From NCBI GenBank assembly GCA_030537695.1, contig JAUNVJ010000030.1:1-7074 (forward strand): DNA of 7,074 nucleotides. Direction: 5' to 3'. Below are positions 1-5,358 of the stretch, piece after piece. The DNA is from Tissierellia bacterium (GTDB lineage: Bacteria; Bacillota_A; Clostridia; Tissierellales; Peptoniphilaceae). Under the pieces are notes generated by a model. That model searched no databases, was not told the origin of the DNA, and worked only from the letters and a program-made list of their open reading frames with translations. How positions within the stretch are numbered: position 1 is the stretch's first letter; every line of letters begins with the position of its first letter. The position numbers and the translations under genes were made by a program.

Positions 1-29
1 TTTTATCATATTTACTTTTATCTTCAATA

Positions 30-59
30 AAAAAAGGAAGAGCGTGCTCTTCCTTTTTT
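30..59 (-). terminator. Rho-independent terminator of the PTS operon, possibly bidirectional
   Basis: A 13-bp stem pairs 30-42 with 47-59 around a 4-base loop (43-46). Its core is GGAAGAG/CTCTTCC flanked by A and T tracts. Read on the minus strand the stem is followed by a run of seven T (35 down to 29), the classic intrinsic terminator form, placed directly after the EIIA stop codon. The plus strand also ends in six T (54-59), so the hairpin could also stop a convergent gene lying left of the window. Nothing else is visible in 1-29. Confidence 0.9.
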
Positions 60-495
60 AAATTCCATCAAATTCTTCTTCGTCATCTTCGTCATTTGTC
101 TGTTCGAACACATCAATAGCTTCTTTCCCTGCTTCCATGATTTCTTCGACATATTCGTCGATATTTTCTGTATCGGTAATCAGTGCCTGATACAGCATAG
201 CGAAGTTTAAGCCAGATAAGACTCGTACATTCTCATGACTTCCAAGGGTCAGCACAGAACGATTGAAAGGTGTTCCACCTTTTAAATCCGTTAAAATGAC
301 GATATTTTGTTTGTCTTTTAGCTCTTCATAGGCTTTTTTTAATGATTGATCAATTATCTCAAAGGTGTCACCGACTACAAAATTTACAGTTCGTAAATTT
401 TCCATTTCACCTGCAATGAGAGAAATTGCACTTTGGATGCCGCTACAAAATTCTCCATGGGCGGTAATAATGACTCCGTTTTTATATTCCATCAT
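58..495 (-). CDS. agaF: PTS mannose-family EIIA component
   Basis: This is the cytoplasmic EIIA subunit, which takes phosphate from HPr and passes it to EIIB. The family-typical phosphorylatable histidine is His13 in ITAHGEF, and the conserved loop DLKGGTPFNRS is at residues 70-80. At 145 residues it has the usual length for a single EIIA domain of the mannose/sorbose superfamily, with no fused EIIB. The C-terminus is unusually acidic (NDEDDEEEFDGI). The start is the first of two adjacent ATG codons (493-495); an AGGAG at 505-509 lies 9 bases upstream, inside the end of the EIID gene, and only one base separates the two genes. It is the last gene of the minus-strand operon and its stop touches the terminator stem. 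The specific name agaF rests on context (agaS, lacC, lacD); the family call is firm, the sugar is inferred. Confidence 0.9.
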   Translation of the reverse strand: MMEYKNGVIITAHGEFCSGIQSAISLIAGEMENLRTVNFVVGDTFEIIDQSLKKAYEELKDKQNIVILTDLKGGTPFNRSVLTLGSHENVRVLSGLNFAMLYQALITDTENIDEYVEEIMEAGKEAIDVFEQTNDEDDEEEFDGI

Positions 496-496
496 A

Positions 497-1507
497 TTAG
501 AATACTCCTAAGAATCCGCCAACAAGACCGATAACTAAGATTAATCCGATACATTTAAGCGGTGTCCATTTTCTCTTTGATAGTAAGAAGTATAACATTA
601 AAGTTAATCCCAGTGGGATCATTTTTGGTATAATTCCATCTAAGATACTTTGAATATTTACGGTTACTGGACGTTCTTCGTAACGAGTAAAGTGAATTTC
701 ACTTTGGCCATTTTCTAAATCGATAACGGCTGCTCCATCTTGCATTTGTTCAGTATCAAGATTTCCATTTTCATCTACAATATAAAGATAATCTTCATAT
801 TTATCTAAATCTTCATTGTCTACGACAGTTGATACTGCTACTGGTTCGTTCGTAATACCATTTGGAATTTCTAACTTTGTTTCTGTAGAACCATAGATAC
901 AAGTTAATGCACCAACAACCATTACACCAAGTATGGAGGCAGCACGAGTGAATTCTTTCGCGTTTTGCGTCAACACCGATATGGCGTTGGTTCCCATTTT
1001 ATAAGACCAATTCATGAGCCAGAAACGTAATACAAATTGCGCCAAGTTAAAGACGATTAAAAATATAAATGGTGCAGCTACTTGACCCTGTAAGGCCATA
1101 TTCGAAGTCATTCCTGCAACAATTGGTACTAATGTAAACCAGAATAGTGCATCACCAATACCGCCAAGGGGTCCCATGGCAGCAACACGTACGGCACGTA
1201 TCGTTTGAATGTCCGCTTTGTTCTGCTCTAATGATAAGATAATTCCCATAACGAAGGTTACAAGGAATGGATGAGTATTAAAAAACTCAAGATTATGTGA
1301 CATAGAAGCTGCTAAATCGTCTTTATCTTTGTGAATCTCTTTTAGACCAGGTAACATTGCATAGAGCCAACCTGCCGCTTGCATTCTTTCGTAGTTAAAA
1401 GATGCTTGTAGGAACAAGGATCTCATAACCATTTTATTTAGTACCTTTTTTTCAATCGGTTTACTTGGAGTGGTGTCTTTATATGTGCTTGGAATATTAT
1501 ATGCCAT
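497..1507 (-). CDS. agaE: PTS mannose-family EIID component with an enlarged loop
   Basis: This is a membrane subunit that forms the sugar-translocating unit with EIIC. Family hallmarks are visible: RSLFLQASFNYERMQAAGW (residues 29-47), HPFLVTFVMG (79-88), RAVRVAAMGPLGGIGDALFW (104-123), a helix around 190-207, and a hydrophobic C-terminal stretch (296-336) after the family-typical NIQSILDGIIPKMIPLG. At 336 residues it is longer than the roughly 270-285 usual for EIID. The excess lies at about 211-281, a polar acidic segment (for example NEDLDKYEDYLYIVDENG) between two hydrophobic regions. I chose ATG 1505-1507 because AAGGTG at 1514-1519 sits 6 bases upstream; an in-frame ATG at 1520-1522 would add MKVKK but has only a distant AAGG. 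The gene overlaps the end of EIIC by 11 bases, suggesting coupled translation. Confidence 0.9.
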   Translation of the reverse strand: MAYNIPSTYKDTTPSKPIEKKVLNKMVMRSLFLQASFNYERMQAAGWLYAMLPGLKEIHKDKDDLAASMSHNLEFFNTHPFLVTFVMGIILSLEQNKADIQTIRAVRVAAMGPLGGIGDALFWFTLVPIVAGMTSNMALQGQVAAPFIFLIVFNLAQFVLRFWLMNWSYKMGTNAISVLTQNAKEFTRAASILGVMVVGALTCIYGSTETKLEIPNGITNEPVAVSTVVDNEDLDKYEDYLYIVDENGNLDTEQMQDGAAVIDLENGQSEIHFTRYEERPVTVNIQSILDGIIPKMIPLGLTLMLYFLLSKRKWTPLKCIGLILVIGLVGGFLGVF

Positions 1508-2294
1508 CTTCTTCACCTTCATTCATGATTTGAGATGCCTTGAAGCGAGTTTGAATTTGATAATCCCAATATGCTACGGCAAAGCCAATTAAAGCGATAA
1601 TAATCAATGCTGAGTCATGTAAGGATTCATTTGCCATAATGATAATTGCTCCGGCAAAACCTGCTAAATAAAACCCCCATAGCTCACGGGATAGCATTAC
1701 TTTTAATAAGATTGCGAAACCGACAAATTTCATCATTCCACCAGCTGCAGATAACCCGTCCATTAACCATGTTGGGATAGTTTGTACAATTTGTGTTCCA
1801 AATTTAGCTCCTGCAAAGAAGAATAATAGAACAATAACACCAAAGATCGTTCCTAGAATTCCCATTGCCAAATAGTTAATTCGTCGAATTCCAGCTGGAT
1901 TTGCTTCATGGGCATATTTGTCCGCTTTTGTCATAACTGGACTCATGGCTGTAAATAAAATAGTAACGCCATATTGTCCTAATAATGCAAAAGGAATCGC
2001 TGCTGCCGCTGCTGCTGATGGTGGTAAATTAGCGGTTATTGCAAATACTGCAGACATAATTCCACCGATAACAGCATTTGGTGGTTGTGCCCCACCAACA
2101 GGCATATTACCAATCGTTAATAATTGATACGTACCACCTACAATTAGTCCTGTTTGTAAATCTCCTAATATTAAACCAATGAGAGGTCCCATTACTATGG
2201 GCTGATAGAGAGATTCTAGGAAACTAAATTGATCGATCGCTGCAATAAATGTAACGATAAATACTAATGTAATTTGTAGTATACTATAGTCCAT
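1497..2294 (-). CDS. agaW: PTS mannose-family EIIC component
   Basis: This is the integral membrane EIIC subunit, which forms the sugar-translocating permease with EIID. The protein is strongly hydrophobic with several predicted membrane segments (for example residues 7-20, 144-162, 204-220, 228-243). It carries the family pattern GPLIGLILGDLQTGLIVGG (36-54) followed by TYQL and the PVGGAQPPNA loop (65-74). An alanine run follows PPS at 91-99. Length 265 is normal for the family. The start ATG (2292-2294) has AAGGAG (2300-2305) five bases upstream and lies 16 bases after the EIIB stop. Its last codons also supply the ribosome binding site and start of EIID. The substrate class (N-acetylgalactosamine/galactosamine type, AgaC/AgaW) is inferred from the neighbouring agaS and tagatose genes; the sequence alone proves only the mannose-family EIIC. 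Confidence 0.92.
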   Translation of the reverse strand: MDYSILQITLVFIVTFIAAIDQFSFLESLYQPIVMGPLIGLILGDLQTGLIVGGTYQLLTIGNMPVGGAQPPNAVIGGIMSAVFAITANLPPSAAAAAAIPFALLGQYGVTILFTAMSPVMTKADKYAHEANPAGIRRINYLAMGILGTIFGVIVLLFFFAGAKFGTQIVQTIPTWLMDGLSAAGGMMKFVGFAILLKVMLSRELWGFYLAGFAGAIIIMANESLHDSALIIIALIGFAVAYWDYQIQTRFKASQIMNEGEEDGI

Positions 2295-2310
2295 AATATC
2301 TCCTTTTTAA

Positions 2311-2787
2311 TTATTTAAATAATCTGTCAATGTTCTCTTTACCTTCACTTGGTACTTTCCTGATTTCTAACTCTACACCTTTTTCCTTTAACTTACGAAA
2401 GGCTTCTACATCTTTATCATCGACACATACAACACCAGCAACTTGTCTTTTCCCTTCGGCCATATGCATATTGCCGATATTCACTTTATCTATTGGTACA
2501 CCACCTTCCACGAGAGTTAAAACATCTTCTGGTGTTTCACAGATGATAAAAATCTTTTGGCGATCCGCTGCTTTTCCAATGATATCAATCGTTTTCTTAA
2601 GACTGAAATAACGCGTGGCTACTCCATTGGGAGCTGCCATGTCCATGAGACCTTGACGCATTTTGTCATTGGCGACATTATCATTGGCAACAAGGATTAA
2701 GTTTGCTCCGATATGATTTGTCCATTGAGTTGCTACTTGTCCATGAATCAAACGATTGTCGATCCGGGTTAATAAAATATTCGGCAT
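2311..2787 (-). CDS. agaV: PTS mannose-family EIIB component
   Basis: This is the cytoplasmic EIIB subunit, which receives phosphate from EIIA and transfers it to the incoming sugar. The phosphorylation site is His15 in TRIDNRLIHGQVATQW, a near-invariant family motif. NIGNMHMAEGKRQ at residues 103-115 is typical of the Aga-type and other amino-sugar EIIB proteins. Length 158 is standard for a free-standing EIIB domain. The ATG at 2785-2787 has AAGGAG (2795-2800) seven bases upstream; that Shine-Dalgarno is formed by the last sense codons of the yajC-like gene, whose stop is only four bases away. A transcript from the yajC promoter would therefore carry EIIB, C, D and A in order. Confidence in the family is high; the sugar is inferred from context. 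Confidence 0.93.
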   Translation of the reverse strand: MPNILLTRIDNRLIHGQVATQWTNHIGANLILVANDNVANDKMRQGLMDMAAPNGVATRYFSLKKTIDIIGKAADRQKIFIICETPEDVLTLVEGGVPIDKVNIGNMHMAEGKRQVAGVVCVDDKDVEAFRKLKEKGVELEIRKVPSEGKENIDRLFK

Positions 2788-2791
2788 AATA

Positions 2792-3073
2792 TCACTCCTT
2801 TATAATTTCTTTAATACTATAACGGCTAACTTTTAACTCAACACCCTTTGCCACTTTTAGCATAACATAATCATCTCTAACAAGAGTTAGTACACCGTAA
2901 ACACCATCTGTTAACATTACTTCCACCCCAGGTTTTAAGGCTTGATGTAATTGTGCAAAATACTCTTTTTGCTTTTTGACAGCACGGTAATTGACGATCT
3001 GTAAAATGATGAAACCAATGGCTATGAATAGTAGAAAGACAATGGATGTATTTAGTATATCTCGACTGGACAT
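2792..3073 (-). CDS. YajC-family small membrane protein, first gene of the PTS operon
   Basis: This 93-residue protein has one membrane segment (about residues 10-28), a short basic stretch (YRAVKKQKEY), then the YajC core: LKPGVEVMLTDGVYGVLTLV (46-65) and VMLKVAKGVELKVSRYSIKEI (70-90). That matches the YajC family, whose general member is an accessory subunit of the SecDF-YajC protein export complex. Here it is not next to secDF but leads a PTS operon. The ATG at 3071-3073 has a strong GGGGG Shine-Dalgarno (3079-3083) five T's upstream. From general knowledge, yajC-like genes are also found beside mannose-family PTS genes in some streptococcal glycosaminoglycan-use loci, so the association is not unique. 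Its role there is unknown; assisting membrane insertion of EIIC/EIID, or binding the permease, are possibilities. I leave the symbol empty because it is probably a paralogue of the housekeeping yajC. Confidence 0.85.
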   Translation of the reverse strand: MSSRDILNTSIVFLLFIAIGFIILQIVNYRAVKKQKEYFAQLHQALKPGVEVMLTDGVYGVLTLVRDDYVMLKVAKGVELKVSRYSIKEIIKE

Positions 3074-3084
3074 AAAAACCCCCT

Positions 3085-3102
3085 AAGTGGTAATTACCTG
3101 TT
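3085..3102. promoter_or_regulatory. Probable GntR operator for the yajC-PTS arm
   Basis: The 18 bases AAGTGGTAATTACCTGTT contain a perfect 10-base palindrome GGTAATTACC (3089-3098). They match the site at 3268-3285 at 15 of 18 positions. The site begins six bases after the minus-strand -10 box and so covers the expected transcription start, a repressor position. GGTA-N2-TACC resembles operators of HutC-type GntR repressors, and the only regulator in the window is of that type. Confidence 0.75.
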
Positions 3103-3108
3103 GATTTA

Positions 3109-3137
3109 ATTATATCTTCCTATGATCTATTTGTCAA
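3109..3137 (-). promoter_or_regulatory. Sigma-A type promoter of the yajC-PTS operon
   Basis: On the minus strand a perfect -35 box TTGACA (3137-3132) is followed by a 17-base spacer and a perfect -10 box TATAAT (3114-3109). The predicted start of transcription is near 3102, about 30 bases upstream of the yajC-like start codon. The operator at 3085-3102 lies immediately downstream. Confidence 0.88.
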
Positions 3138-3176
3138 ATGGATTTTACGGAAAAAAGCTCGTTTTCATAATTCATT

Positions 3177-3192
3177 ATAAAAACGTTCTTAT
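3177..3192. promoter_or_regulatory. Candidate cre-like palindrome (CcpA site), weak
   Basis: ATAAAAACGTTCTTAT is an inverted repeat with seven of eight base pairs and a central ACGT. It matches an idealised palindromic catabolite-responsive element (ATGAAAACGTTTTCAT) at 13 of 16 positions but lacks the usual TG and CA near the ends. It sits between the two promoters, about 80-90 bases upstream of each predicted start. Carbon catabolite control is expected for such an operon, but the match is too loose to be sure. Confidence 0.3.
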
Positions 3193-3236
3193 CCTGTTAT
3201 CTACCGATTAGATTAGCAATAAATCACCTTGTTTAA

Positions 3237-3265
3237 TTGACTTTTAATCAAAAAGTAGATATACT
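3237..3265 (+). promoter_or_regulatory. Sigma-A type promoter of the agaS-lacC-lacD-gntR operon
   Basis: The -35 box TTGACT (3237-3242) is followed by a 17-base spacer and the -10 box TATACT (3260-3265). Each box differs from consensus at one base. The predicted start of transcription is near 3272, inside the operator palindrome. It is divergent from the PTS promoter, with 99 bases between the two -35 boxes. Confidence 0.88.
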
Positions 3266-3267
3266 TA

Positions 3268-3285
3268 AACTGGTAGTTACCAGTT
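3268..3285. promoter_or_regulatory. Probable GntR operator for the agaS arm
   Basis: AACTGGTAGTTACCAGTT has perfect 8-base arms (AACTGGTA and TACCAGTT) around a 2-base centre. It starts two bases after the -10 box and spans the predicted transcription start, where a bound repressor would block initiation. The form is that expected for a HutC-subfamily GntR dimer, probably the protein encoded at 6320-7036. Confidence 0.82.
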
Positions 3286-3305
3286 AATTGAAAGGAGAAG
3301 ATAAT

Positions 3306-4445
3306 ATGAGTCTGAAAGAATTAAATTGGAAAGAAAATGGTTGCAAATACACAATGTCAGAAATTGAACAACAACCAAAACTGTGGAAAAAGACCTTGGA
3401 AATTTACAAAAATCATGAAAATGAATTACGATGTTTTTTAAATGAATTGACAAAAAAACATGAACAAATCAGAGTTATTTTCACTGGAGCTGGTACGTCG
3501 GAATATGTCGGAAATATCGTCTCTTCGGATTTAAAAAATCGAGACAATTTTACATTTGAATCCATCGCCACTACAGATCTAGTATCTTGTCCTCGTCAGT
3601 ATTATCAAAAAGGAGTGCCAACCCTTTTGGTATCCTTTGCCAGAAGCGGAAATAGTCCAGAAAGTATGGCTGCCATTGCATTAGGAGAAAAAATAGTCTC
3701 AGATTTCTATAATTTAGCCATTACTTGTGCAGAGGATGGAAAATTAGCAGTGCAGTTAAAAGAAGATGATGATTCTTTCGTTTTATTAATGCCGGAAGGT
3801 TCCAATGATAAGGGTTTTGCCATGACTTCCTCCTTTACATGTATGTTACTCATGGCCCTACTGGTATTCGATGAACGAATAAATCGAGAAAATTATGTGG
3901 AAGAATTATCCGTACTCGGTGAATATGTGCTTGAACATATGGATGATATAGAAAAATTAACTAATTTTGATTTTAATCGCATCGTTTATCTCGGTTCTGG
4001 GAGCTTATACAAATTAACCAATGAATGTCGATTAAAAATATTAGAATTAACAGCAGGCGCCATTGTTACATTAGATGAAAGTAGTATGGGTTTTCGCCAT
4101 GGACCAAAATCTTTTGTAAACAATAATACCTTTATTATTTCATTACTATCCAATGACGATTACACCGTAAAATACGATAAAGATATTTTAGAAGAAGTTT
4201 ATCATGATCAAGAAGCTTCGAAGATCCTTTCCATTGGTACAGAAGATATGGAAACGAAGTGGAATCATTTCTCCATAGGTGGCGGAAAAGAATTACCAGA
4301 TGTTTATCTGTCGTTACCTTATGTGATTATCGCCCAATTAATCTCTGTGATCACTAGTTTACGTGTCAACAATACACCAGATTCGCCCTCTAAAAAAGGG
4401 ACAGTGAATCGAGTCGTTAAAGGAGTGTGTATCCACGAACTATGA
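3306..4445 (+). CDS. agaS: AgaS-family sugar-phosphate isomerase/deaminase (double SIS domain)
   Basis: This is probably galactosamine-6-phosphate deaminase/isomerase, giving tagatose-6-phosphate and ammonia in the cytoplasm. Two sugar-isomerase (SIS) domains are visible. The first has FTGAGTSEYVG (59-69) and SFARSGNSPESM (110-121); the second has YLGSGSLYKLTNE (228-240), LELTAG (246-251) and MGFRHGPKS (261-269). The C-terminal NNTPDSPS and GTVNRVVKGV (355-374) closely match what I recall of AgaS proteins and set it apart from GlmS and AgaR-type SIS proteins. Length 379 is normal for the family. The start is ATG 3306 with AGGAG (3293-3297) eight bases upstream; an in-frame TTG at 3288 would swallow this ribosome binding site and is rejected. 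First gene of the plus-strand operon, with promoter and operator directly upstream. The substrate is inferred from family plus the tagatose genes downstream. Confidence 0.92.
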   Translation: MSLKELNWKENGCKYTMSEIEQQPKLWKKTLEIYKNHENELRCFLNELTKKHEQIRVIFTGAGTSEYVGNIVSSDLKNRDNFTFESIATTDLVSCPRQYYQKGVPTLLVSFARSGNSPESMAAIALGEKIVSDFYNLAITCAEDGKLAVQLKEDDDSFVLLMPEGSNDKGFAMTSSFTCMLLMALLVFDERINRENYVEELSVLGEYVLEHMDDIEKLTNFDFNRIVYLGSGSLYKLTNECRLKILELTAGAIVTLDESSMGFRHGPKSFVNNNTFIISLLSNDDYTVKYDKDILEEVYHDQEASKILSIGTEDMETKWNHFSIGGGKELPDVYLSLPYVIIAQLISVITSLRVNNTPDSPSKKGTVNRVVKGVCIHEL

Positions 4446-5356
4446 TTTTGACAATTACTCCCAATCCCTCCATTGATGTTTCCTACTATTTAGAAGAATT
4501 TCAAGTTGGTGGTGTTTATCGTTGTCATAATACGGTAAAAACACCAGGAGGAAAAGGTCTCAATGTTTCAAAAGTACTTCATCTATTAGGTGAAGAAATC
4601 ATTGCCACTGGTTTTATTGGTGGTCGAAATGGTAATTATATTAAAGATCAATTGGATCAAATGAAAATTAACCATCTTTTTACACCTATTCATGGTGAAA
4701 CAAGAACTTGTATTGCCATTTCTGCAAGAGGTGAAATCACAGAAGTAAGAGAAAATGGCCCGACCGTCACAGAAGAAGATAAGGAAGCTTTCTTTGAAAG
4801 TTTATCTAGGATGAAAAATATCACGACTATTTCCTTGAGCGGATCATTACCAAATGGATTAGAAGTGACTTTCTTACATGAAGTTCTTGCTTATGCAAAA
4901 GATAAAAAAGTCATATACGATGTTTCTGGAGACAGCTTAAAATATATCGTAAATGAAAGTACTATTAAACCCTTTGCCATTAAACCAAACATTGATGAAT
5001 TAGCAGCATTAATGGATAAAAGAGTGAGTGAGATAAATCCTATAGAAGATATTAAGAAAATAGAAGGTATCCCATTAGTTGTCCTTTCATTGGGAAAGGA
5101 TGGAGCCATCGCTAAATATAAAGATCAGATATACGAATGTCAAGTTCCAACAATTGAAGCTGTTAGTCCTGTAGGATCCGGAGATTCTACTATTGCGGGG
5201 ATCTCTTATGGTTTGGAGCATGATCTATCTATTCCTGACACTTTAAAACTAGCGATGAGTTTAGGTGTATTGAACACCTTGGAAGAAGAAACGGGCTATG
5301 TCGATATCAGTCAATTAGAAAAAACAAAGAAACAAATAATAATAAAGGAACGATAA
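4442..5356 (+). CDS. lacC: Tagatose-6-phosphate kinase (PfkB family)
   Basis: This cytoplasmic kinase uses ATP to turn tagatose-6-phosphate into tagatose-1,6-bisphosphate. It opens with MILTITPNPSIDVSYYL, typical of the LacC/FruK branch of the PfkB (ribokinase-like) family. The sugar-binding PGGKGLNVSKVL is at residues 35-46, KPNIDEL at 181-187, and the catalytic anion-hole motif PVGSGDSTIAG at 243-253 with Asp248 as the likely base. Length 304 fits. The ATG overlaps the agaS stop (ATGA, 4442-4445), so translation is probably coupled; an AGGAG at 4421-4425 is 16 bases upstream, farther than ideal. A GTG at 4427 sits only one base after that Shine-Dalgarno and would add residues before the conserved N-terminus, so I rejected it. 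A 1-phosphofructokinase is the main alternative, but lacD directly downstream and agaS upstream favour tagatose-6-phosphate. Confidence 0.88.
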   Translation: MILTITPNPSIDVSYYLEEFQVGGVYRCHNTVKTPGGKGLNVSKVLHLLGEEIIATGFIGGRNGNYIKDQLDQMKINHLFTPIHGETRTCIAISARGEITEVRENGPTVTEEDKEAFFESLSRMKNITTISLSGSLPNGLEVTFLHEVLAYAKDKKVIYDVSGDSLKYIVNESTIKPFAIKPNIDELAALMDKRVSEINPIEDIKKIEGIPLVVLSLGKDGAIAKYKDQIYECQVPTIEAVSPVGSGDSTIAGISYGLEHDLSIPDTLKLAMSLGVLNTLEEETGYVDISQLEKTKKQIIIKER

Positions 5357-5358
5357 AT

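Noticed and set aside
1918..2127. Small plus-strand open frame inside the EIIC gene
   Set aside because: It is antisense to a well-conserved coding sequence, is driven by alanine-rich codons, and has no recognisable domain or ribosome binding site.
2330..2611. Plus-strand open frame antisense to EIIB
   Set aside because: Composition is a serine/threonine-rich shadow of the real gene; no family resemblance and no promoter.
3174..3179. A second TATAAT on the minus strand upstream of the main PTS promoter
   Set aside because: No acceptable -35 box lies 16-18 bases upstream (AGATAA at the 17-base position), and the region is simply AT-rich.
3103..3267. Riboswitch, T-box or small RNA in the divergent region
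   Set aside because: No long conserved stem or terminator/antiterminator pair is visible, and the predicted leaders are only about 30 bases, too short for such elements.
3288..3305. In-frame TTG start that would extend AgaS by six residues
   Set aside because: The extension would translate the AAAGGAG Shine-Dalgarno itself; ATG 3306 is correctly spaced from it and gives the usual family length.
4427..4441. GTG start that would extend LacC by five residues
   Set aside because: It is one base from the AGGAG, and the family-conserved N-terminus begins at the ATG at 4442.
4891..5109. Minus-strand open frame antisense to lacC
   Set aside because: It is a shadow of the kinase gene with no independent support.
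4442..5356. Annotation as 1-phosphofructokinase (fruK)
   Set aside because: Motifs are shared between LacC and FruK, but the gene sits between agaS and lacD and no fructose PTS is present.
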